Source: Oscillospiraceae bacterium
Lineage (GTDB): Bacteria > Bacillota > Clostridia > Oscillospirales > CAG-272
Reading direction: 5' to 3'
Length of the DNA: 40,075 nt
Assembly (NCBI GenBank): GCA_015063725.1
Contig: SVTP01000022.1
Span: 1-40,075 of the forward strand
Shown here piece after piece: positions 24,498 to 31,600 of the stretch (the stretch's first letter is position 1; the number at the start of each line of letters is the position of its first letter). The notes beneath the pieces are model-generated. The model saw only the letters and a program-made list of their open reading frames with translations, was not told where the DNA came from and did not search any database. A program made the position numbers and the translations under genes.

Positions 24498-24732
24498 CAA
24501 GGCTGTAAGTGCTTTATATCATCTCATTTTTCACTCTATTCGGTATTATGAGGCATTGCCTCACAATATAAAATTTGTTATTCTTCCCTCGGAAGCCACG
24601 CCGCGGGGTGAATGCATAAAAACCTTAAGATTTTTTGGCGATGAAATTTTAAGGTAAACAATCGCCAAAAATCAAAATTCCCTCGGGTTAGGGAAGAATA
24701 ATTTTTTTCAATACAAGAAAGGAATTTCTATT
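24498..24732 (+). promoter_or_regulatory. Structured leader before the TasA-like gene
   Basis: No gene is visible in this stretch. TGAGGCA-T-TGCCTCA at 24549-24563 is a perfect hairpin. TTATTCTTCCCT (24578-24589) is complementary over 12 bp to AGGGAAGAATAA (24690-24701), which runs straight into T7. In between, two stems exclude each other: CCTTAAGATTT (24623-24633) with AAATTTTAAGG (24644-24654), and TTTTTGGCGAT (24632-24642) with ATCGCCAAAAA (24661-24671). A local hairpin, TTCCCT/AGGGAA, competes with the long-range one. This could be an attenuator. A MITE with 12-bp inverted ends is the alternative. Confidence 0.5.
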
Positions 24733-25323
24733 ATGAAGAAAAACGTAATGATGAGAGTTGCTTCCGCTCTGTTGGTAGCAGTTCTGATGACAACCTGCGC
24801 AATTTCCGGTACTTTCGCAAAGTACACCACTTCTGCTACTGCAACCGATTCCGCAAGAGTTGCAAAGTGGGATGTTAAAATTAACGGTTCTACAGCAAAC
24901 AACTCTAACACGTTTACTTTTAACCTTTTCGAAACCATTAATGATACTACTGGTGGCGCTGAAGGAGATATCAATCCCGCTGATGGAACTATTATCGCTC
25001 CTGGTACCCAAGGTAGCTTCGAGATTGTTCTTAAGAATGATTCTGAGGTTACTGCAGAGTATGTTATTGATTACACCGTAACCAACACAGCAAATATTCC
25101 CGTTGTATTTAGTCTCAACGGAACAGATTGGAAGAACAGCATTGATGAACTCGATGTAACCACTCCTGTTAACCTTGCGATTGGTGCAACTGCTCCCACA
25201 ATTACTGTACATTGGATGTGGGCATTTGAAGGTGGAAACGATAATCATGACACTTATCTGGGTCTTGATGGAAGTGCTACACTTAAGGTTGATGCTAAAG
25301 TTACTGTAACTCAAGTTAACTAA
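24733..25323 (+). CDS. TasA/camelysin-like secreted protein (SipW substrate)
   Basis: 196 aa. A SipW-type signal (residues ~1-30) ends in AISGTFAKYTTSATATDSARVAKW. The conserved pattern of Gly-Thr-Phe-Ala-Lys/Tyr followed by Ser/Thr-rich and Arg-Val-Ala-Lys-Trp segments marks exported TasA/CotN/camelysin family members. The mature ~165 residues are all-beta and Thr/Asn-rich, with PGTQGSFEIVLKNDSEVTAEYVIDYTV and the motif WMWAFEGGNDNHDTYLG near residue 158, which recurs in the next gene's product. The likely role is a fibre or surface-layer subunit. AAGAAAGGAATTT lies just before the ATG. Confidence 0.85.
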   Translation: MKKNVMMRVASALLVAVLMTTCAISGTFAKYTTSATATDSARVAKWDVKINGSTANNSNTFTFNLFETINDTTGGAEGDINPADGTIIAPGTQGSFEIVLKNDSEVTAEYVIDYTVTNTANIPVVFSLNGTDWKNSIDELDVTTPVNLAIGATAPTITVHWMWAFEGGNDNHDTYLGLDGSATLKVDAKVTVTQVN

Positions 25324-25360
25324 TCTAACCTCTAACCCTAACGAATAAAACCTAACGCAT

Positions 25361-25463
25361 ATCCCCCCAACCCACCGTGGCTTGGGGCGGGGGGATTGCA
25401 AAAACCAAAAATCACACGATTTTTGGTTTTGCCGGGCAATCAACCCACACAAGCTTGATTGCC
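25361..25463 (+). terminator. Three consecutive hairpins after the TasA-like gene
   Basis: ATCCCCCC/GGGGGGAT (25361-25396), GCAAAAACCAAAAATC/GATTTTTGGTTTTGC (25398-25432) and GGCAATCAA/TTGATTGCC (25435-25463) follow one another with almost no gaps. None is followed by a classical T-run, but the middle one has a T-rich descending arm. They may end or stabilise the TasA-like transcript and so raise its amount relative to downstream genes. Confidence 0.55.
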
Positions 25464-25506
25464 GCGCAAAATCAAAAAACAATCCCTACGAAAGGAGAAA
25501 AACACA

Positions 25507-26610
25507 GTGAATCCGAACGAAATTCATCAAAATGCAGCATTGGATTATGACAGTGGTTACGGAGACCTTGACGAAGAAGCGCAAGCCAAAAAGCGGCGCA
25601 TTGCTTTAATCGTCACCATTGTGCTATTGCTCCTTTCTTCTCTTATTCTCCTTGCTTTCCGTCTTGTCAAATACGCACAAGAGGATGACCGCGAGGTCGC
25701 GCTGGAAGAGGGAAAAGACACCGATGTCCACATCTTCTCGGTGCATTATCAAGGTGCCGATGGCGAAACTGTTATTCACAGTAACAACGGCGATAAGGTC
25801 GTCGCCCCCGGCGCACAGTCATCCTACGTTATTCGCCTGCGCAACGCCGACGAATACGCCATCGACTACGCACTCGAGCCCAAGGTCGTTTTTTCAACCC
25901 GATATCAAATCCCCCTGCAGGTCAGAATGTACGATGCACAGGGCAGATACCTGCTCGGCTCCGAGAGCGAGTGGGCAACCCTGCAAGATCTGCGCGCCCT
26001 CACCCACACAGGCACCCTCGAAAAAGCCGAGGCAGCCGAATTTATTTTTGAATGGATGTGGCCCTATGAAAGCGGCAACGACGAGCACGATACCATGCTC
26101 GGCAACCAAGATAAGGACATCGGGCTTGAAGTCTCCTTCGCTTTCCACTCGGTAGCCAATACCACCCTGGAGGACAACGGCGGATGGGACGGTCACCCCG
26201 ACCACGGCAAGAACATCGTTTTGGCGTTCATCGCGCTGGCACTTCTGATCGGACTCATCATCCTTATCGTTTATATCATCAAAAAGCGCAAAGAAGCACT
26301 TGCAAACGCAAAGGATGAGCTCCCCGAAGTCGAGCAAGCTCCCGTTTATGAGGAGAGAAGTGAGGTTACTCGAATTGCCCAAGTCGACCTTGCAGTGCTT
26401 GATGCCAATTTCTCGGGCGGTGCCGTTATCAGCCTGACAACACTCAAGCAAATGGGCATCGTTCCCATCACGGCAAGGGGAATGCAAATTGTTGCAAGCA
26501 ACGGTTACCCCCTGACAAAGACCTTTGTCGTTATGACACAAAGCATTTCTCCCGAAGCGAGAAAGAGCATCATCGCCGCAGGCGGCGTAGTATTGATTAC
26601 ACCCAATTGA
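25507..26610 (+). CDS. Two-TM protein: external TasA-like domain, cytoplasmic L15-like domain
   Basis: 367 aa, GTG start set by AAAGGAG at 25491-25497. Order: a short acidic cytoplasmic N-terminus, TM1 (~32-54), an external domain (~72-220), TM2 (~237-258), a charged linker, and a C-terminal domain (~290-367). The external part has the same motifs as the preceding TasA-like protein: PGAQSSYVIRLRNADEYAIDYAL and WMWPYESGNDEHDTMLG. The last ~75 residues follow the pattern of the C-terminal half of ribosomal protein L15: VDLAVLDANF, VISLTTLKQMGIV, then PLTKTFVV and SIIAAGGVV. It may anchor or seed the fibre in the membrane, with the L15-like part facing ribosomes or RNA. That role is inference. 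Confidence 0.75.
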   Translation: MNPNEIHQNAALDYDSGYGDLDEEAQAKKRRIALIVTIVLLLLSSLILLAFRLVKYAQEDDREVALEEGKDTDVHIFSVHYQGADGETVIHSNNGDKVVAPGAQSSYVIRLRNADEYAIDYALEPKVVFSTRYQIPLQVRMYDAQGRYLLGSESEWATLQDLRALTHTGTLEKAEAAEFIFEWMWPYESGNDEHDTMLGNQDKDIGLEVSFAFHSVANTTLEDNGGWDGHPDHGKNIVLAFIALALLIGLIILIVYIIKKRKEALANAKDELPEVEQAPVYEERSEVTRIAQVDLAVLDANFSGGAVISLTTLKQMGIVPITARGMQIVASNGYPLTKTFVVMTQSISPEARKSIIAAGGVVLITPN

Positions 26611-26625
26611 GTTTAGGAGCACACC

Positions 26626-27252
26626 TTGAAAATTTCGTTCAAATCGGTCATCCGAATTTCGGTTCTCGTGCTGCTGGCGGTCCTTGTCGGCATCAGCATC
26701 TATTCGATGAATGCCCGTATGCTGGGAGGCAACGCACTGCCAATGCCGTTTGGCTTTGGCATGACGGTTGTTCTCTCGGGCAGCATGGAGCCCGAGCTTT
26801 CAGTCGATGACCTGTTAATCGTTACACCGGCAGACACCTACGAGGTGGGTGACGTAGTCGTTTTTCAAACCCAGCGAACCGCCGTTGTGCATCGCATTGT
26901 TGCCATCAACGGTGACGAGATCATCACACGCGGCGACGCCAACTCGAGCGATGACGATCCCATCACCCTGCAAAACATAAAGGGTAGGGTAGTTTGCGCG
27001 ATCCCGTTTGTGGGACTTATTGTCAACCTTATCAAAACCCCTGTGGGGACGGTGATCCTGCTTGGCCTTGCCTTCTGGCTCTTGGAGGCGTCCTTCAAAA
27101 AGGAAAAAGCGCAAAAACAAACCGAGCTCGACGCCATTCGCCGCGAGATCGAAGAACTCAAAAAAGCAAACGAGCAACCCACACAACAACCCGAACAAGA
27201 ACCCAAAGAAGAACCCAAAGAAGAACCTAACCAAGAACCCAAACAAAACTAA
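26626..27252 (+). CDS. sipW: SipW-type signal peptidase I with repeat tail (second paralog)
   Basis: 208 aa, TTG start: GGAG at 26616-26619 is correctly spaced and no ATG competes. TM1 is at ~8-26, nucleophile Ser53 in VLSGSMEPELSVDD, then YEVGDVVVFQT, His89 in AVVHRIVAINGDEIITRGDAN, and a second TM at ~140-153. As in the first paralog, serine-histidine chemistry points to the SipW class. After TM2 comes a charged coiled coil (KKEKAQKQTELDAIRREIEEL), then tetrapeptide repeats PEQE-PKEE-PKEE-PNQE-PKQN. The two peptidases differ clearly in sequence, so they may serve different substrates. It lies 15 bp after the L15-like gene. Confidence 0.88.
   Translation: MKISFKSVIRISVLVLLAVLVGISIYSMNARMLGGNALPMPFGFGMTVVLSGSMEPELSVDDLLIVTPADTYEVGDVVVFQTQRTAVVHRIVAINGDEIITRGDANSSDDDPITLQNIKGRVVCAIPFVGLIVNLIKTPVGTVILLGLAFWLLEASFKKEKAQKQTELDAIRREIEELKKANEQPTQQPEQEPKEEPKEEPNQEPKQN
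27190..27249 (+). repeat. 12-bp coding tandem repeat in second sipW
   Basis: Five units of the CCCAAAGAAGAA type encode the PKEE-like tail of the second peptidase. Unit length (12 bp, Pro every fourth residue) matches the repeat at the end of the first peptidase gene, although the sequence differs. Confidence 0.85.
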
Positions 27253-27271
27253 CCAGAAGGGCGGTGCCATT

Positions 27272-27751
27272 ATGAGCGACCAAAAATTGAATAATAAAGC
27301 ACCGCTTTTATCCTCTATGCATATAGCGCTCCTTTTGCTTTGCGCGGTTTTGCTTTCCTCTTATGCTATCAGTGGACTTTATGCACGCTACATCAGCGAA
27401 GAGACGGGTGGCGACAATGCAAGAGTTGCAAAATTTTCTTTTGAGGATGATCTTGAAACACAGTATCAAACCTTTCCCGCAACCTTTGCCCCCAATGATT
27501 TGCATACAATCAATATCACAATCGAAAACAAAGGAGAGGTAACTCTTCACTACGTTGTCACCTTTGAAAATCTGACAGGCAATCTCCCCCTTCAGCTTCA
27601 GAATGGAAACGGCATATCCGGCGAGATCCAAAGCAACAGTGAAACCACGTTTTCTTGGACGATCGAATGGGATCAGGAAGACATTTCGGTTGACCAGGCA
27701 GGCAAAATGGATGTTGTGCGCATTGTTGTTGCAGTTGAGCAAGTAGACTAA
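27272..27751 (+). CDS. Small TasA-like SipW substrate
   Basis: 159 aa. TM-like signal at ~17-35, then SGLYARYISEETGGDNARVAKFSFEDD, the same arrangement as the first TasA-like protein (a small/aromatic/Ala cleavage site, an acidic/Thr segment, then Ala-Arg-Val-Ala-Lys). The mature part is beta-rich, with HTINITIENKGEVTLHYVVTFENL resembling the fold of camelysin-type proteins. The start at 27272 follows AGAAGGGCGG, 19 bp after the peptidase gene; a longer in-frame reading upstream is a shadow of the peptidase tail. It may be a minor subunit or adaptor of the fibre. Confidence 0.82.
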   Translation: MSDQKLNNKAPLLSSMHIALLLLCAVLLSSYAISGLYARYISEETGGDNARVAKFSFEDDLETQYQTFPATFAPNDLHTINITIENKGEVTLHYVVTFENLTGNLPLQLQNGNGISGEIQSNSETTFSWTIEWDQEDISVDQAGKMDVVRIVVAVEQVD

Positions 27752-27774
27752 GTGTATATAAGGAAGAAACGATA

Positions 27775-28617
27775 ATGAAAAAGATACAGATATCAAAACA
27801 AACTTTGATATTGATCATTGCTTTGATTGTGGTAGCGTCATCCATTGCATCGGGTGGTGTTATTGCAAAATATGCACAAACGAGAAAGGATCAAACGTCC
27901 CACGTTACGGCAAAGCAGTTCTATTTTGAAAGTGACTATCTCGTTGAAAACGTAATTGAAGGTGCCCAAGGCTCCTATCACTTGAATTCTACAGTTGAGA
28001 GTGTTTCGTTTAACCTCTATAATTTTCAGCGCGAGATGTGTGCTGATCCGGATTGTGAGAATTGTGCTTTCACCTCACAGGTAAATTGCAACTATACCGT
28101 TAACGTTACCTCTGATGATGCTGATTTTACACTTTCGGCAGAGCAGTTTAGTGCTCCCGCAAACACAAAAACCACGCAAACTGTCACGTTGAGCGACCTC
28201 AAACCGGGGTATAGCTATCAAGTATCCGTAACGGCAAACGGCGGATATACCAAAACGCTCTACGCCACTTTTTCGGTTGACAAAGAGAGCGACGGATTTT
28301 TTATGAACGTTGCCGAAACCGAAACCTACATCCTTTTGACTGTTTGGACGGAAGGAGATGTAGTGGCAGATCCCGAAACAGGAGTTACTGTTACTTTCCC
28401 CGCAGGATTGATTCCCGACTCCACAGACCCTATTCTTGCAGCTGTCAAGAACTATGAAGGGAATACGTATGTGGCAAAAAGCTTTACAGATAAAAACAGT
28501 TTTCAATCCGCATCATCCTCGCGGTCATACCGCTTTTTCAAGGCTGACGGATACACAACCGGAAGCTTTACAGTAAAAATGGGAGATGCCTCGGCAGAGG
28601 TGAGTGATATTCCTTAA
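27775..28617 (+). CDS. Secreted protein with SipW-type signal
   Basis: 280 aa. A hydrophobic signal at ~8-27 ends in ASGGVIAKYAQTRKDQTSHVTAKQFYFESDYL, again the Ala-Lys-Tyr cleavage region and the Ala-Lys strand of SipW substrates. The mature protein has a Cys-rich loop (MCADPDCENCAFTSQVNC) that could bind metal or form disulfides, a fibronectin-like stretch (LKPGYSYQVSVTANGGYTKTLYATF), and a C-terminal region rich in Ser, Thr and aromatic residues. I do not recognise a family beyond the signal. GGAAGAAACG precedes the ATG; the giant surface-protein gene follows. Confidence 0.78.
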   Translation: MKKIQISKQTLILIIALIVVASSIASGGVIAKYAQTRKDQTSHVTAKQFYFESDYLVENVIEGAQGSYHLNSTVESVSFNLYNFQREMCADPDCENCAFTSQVNCNYTVNVTSDDADFTLSAEQFSAPANTKTTQTVTLSDLKPGYSYQVSVTANGGYTKTLYATFSVDKESDGFFMNVAETETYILLTVWTEGDVVADPETGVTVTFPAGLIPDSTDPILAAVKNYEGNTYVAKSFTDKNSFQSASSSRSYRFFKADGYTTGSFTVKMGDASAEVSDIP

Positions 28618-28644
28618 CTTTTAGAAAGGATATTTGATAAAGAT

Positions 28645-31600
28645 ATGCGATCTATCATGTATCACAAAAAGTCAATACTCATCATTTTTATCGCAATTTG
28701 CATGTTAGCGCCTTTTATTGGCGCATTGCCTGTGGCGCATGCGGCAGATAATACCGATGATGTTCAATATGAATATATTTATCTCGACTTGGCAGCCGGA
28801 AATATAAGCATTAAAGGTAGCGAGTACTCCGGTAAAGTTTACCATAGAGATGCAGAAGGAAACGTTACGTCCGTAACTGTAAGCGACACACTAAAAGATG
28901 GTCAGGCGTACTACGTTTATCAATCTCAAGGCGGTCCCGATTCCCCTGACGGATATTTTGACAAAGCTTCCAATACCTTTGTTATTCCTAAAAGAACTCC
29001 CGTTACTTATGAAGGCAAAAATTGGGAAGACTATATTACAAACAATTCTGATGTTGAAGCTGTTATTGGTGCTTGGATAACGGCTGCACCTGCTGCAGGC
29101 AGAACTTCGACGCCATATAACATTACAATTACAGGCAAAGTAAATGCAACACTTGTAATTGATAATCTTTGGTCAGCATTTCAAACTGGAAAGAATCAGT
29201 CAAAAGAAGACGGTGGCATTTCATTTATTCCTAATGCAGACGATGCACACTTGACAATTCGAGCAGTGGGTGATAATCGATTTGGCAATATTTTTTATGC
29301 TAATACTAGAAGTCGAAAAAAAACCAATATTACATTTGAAGAAAAAGAAATTGGATCTTCTATTACAGTAGCAAATCTCCGAAAAAATGATAATAGAAAC
29401 TATTGGTGTGCTGCGATAGGTGGCAATGATAGTGGTACAGACTGGAAAGAAAATGCAAACGGTCTGATTTTTAATAGCGGAACAATTTTTGCCGGCACAA
29501 CTGCAGCCGATGACTGTACAGCAATCGGAGGTGGCGGTAACGGTTATGGTGGTATTACCATCAATGGCGGTAGAGTTACTGCAACCGTTAGGTCCAGTGG
29601 CGCTGCAATAGGCGGCGGTATTGGAAAAACCTCTAGAGGTGGACCGGCTGATATTGTTATTACTGGTGGAGAAGTTTATGCATATAATTTTTCTTGCTCC
29701 TCCACGTATTCTCTAAAGGGCGTTAGCTATATCCCGGCTGCTGCAATTGGCGGTGGAAGTTCAGCGCGATCGGAGTGTGATTCCTGTACTGTTACCATTA
29801 CTGGTGGTAAGGTATACGCGCAAAGTCTCGGTGGAACGGCAATCGGCGGTGGAAGTTCGTCGGATACCAAGGGTGGAAACGCGACAGTTCTTATTAGCGG
29901 AAATGCCTATGTTGAAGCTAAGAGTATTGCAGGAACAATTGGCAAGAATCAAGTTCCCGCAGGTGCTGCCATCGGTGGCGGAACTGGTGGAAACGATTCG
30001 GCTACAACCGGCGGTAGCGTTACATTAACGATTGAAGGAAATCCCACCGTTATCGTAGGTTCCATTGGTGGCGGAAAGACGATTCACAAAGATGGTAACA
30101 TTGGAGCCGCAACCGTTACCATTAATGGCGGCACGATTCAAGGGCAGATTGTTATGCAGGGTATAAATCCCACTACCAAAAAACCCTCTTCCTTCACAAT
30201 GACCGACGGTACAATTGATAATATAAACGCCAACAAAGATGGATTTGTTTTTGTTGAAGATAACGGTGGTGCCGTTTGCGTAAAATCCGGTACTGCAACC
30301 ATCAGTGGCGGCGTTATCAAAAATTGTATTAATACAGACTATCTCGGCGGTGCAATTTATCTTTCCGGTGGTAATGTTAATATGACCGGTGGCACCATTC
30401 AAGATTGCAAAGCTCAAAAAGGTGGTGCTGTTTATATCAACGGTGGTAATATGGCCATATCCGGCGGTGCCATTACACAAAACACCGCAAATGAAAACGG
30501 CGGTGCTGTATATATCAATGCAGGTTTGCTTTCTGTAAGTGGAAGTGCTGATATTTCAAACAACAAAGCCATCAACGGCGCAGGTGCATACCTCGCCGGC
30601 GGTTCTATGACGGTAGAGGGCAATGCCACCATCCGTGCAAATGTTGCATCCACCGACGGCGGCGCCGCATATCTTGAAGGCGGTTCCTTTACTATGTCCG
30701 GTGGTACTATGTCGGGGAATACCGCACTCAACGGTGCAGGTGCTCTCGTGGCAAACGGAAGTGTAACTGTTTCTGGTGGCGTGATTACACAAAATACCGC
30801 AACCGTAAACGGTGGTGCTTTCTGCATTTCTAATGGTGACTATACTATGACCGGCGGTGAGTTGACGTACAACCTCGCACTAACCGGCGACGGCGGTGCA
30901 ATTTATGTTTCGTCCTCTCAAGCCAACACCGATATTACCATCCGTTCCGGCTCAATTACTCATAACACCGCAGGCAAAAACGGCGGTGCGTTGGGCGTTT
31001 ACGGTCAAGATGGTGTACAATTTGTTATCACCATCGGCTCTTGTACCAACCACAAGGATTGTCCTGCGGGCTATCACAAGCTGATGGGCGATGATACTAA
31101 AACTGAAAGTTGTCCTATCATCCAAAATAATAGCTCCCAAACCAGTGGCGGTGCTATCTATCTTGCCGGATCGTATGATGCCGTTATGAATATGTACTGT
31201 CTGGTGGAAAAAGATAATCGCGTAGGGGACGGTGTCTCCACCAGTAACTTTATGATGGTAGACGGCGGCACCCTCAATATTACCAGCCTTGGTCCAAACG
31301 GTGAAGCTGATTTTGGTAAGATGGAGATCAATTCCTCTATTCACGTCACCGGCGGACGCGTAACGCTTAGCGGAACCCACGACAACCCAATATTCAACGA
31401 ACACGTAACCGTTGACGTTGCTCAAGGGGAAGGGGATATTGTTGGCGATTTCTTTAATGATCTGCGTACAGGTGGAAAAGGACGCGTTATTCTGTACTAC
31501 GAAAACACTCCCGGCTCCAGCCGTTACATTTTGATTGATGAAGCCAACCCCACGTCTCACAGAGTTATTCCTAATGTTTACTCACGTCCCGGATATGACA

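Noticed and set aside
30280..31140. Repeated GG-rich DNA as a CRISPR array or satellite
   Set aside because: The repeats are in frame, imperfect and encode beta-helix rungs; there are no constant repeats with spacers.
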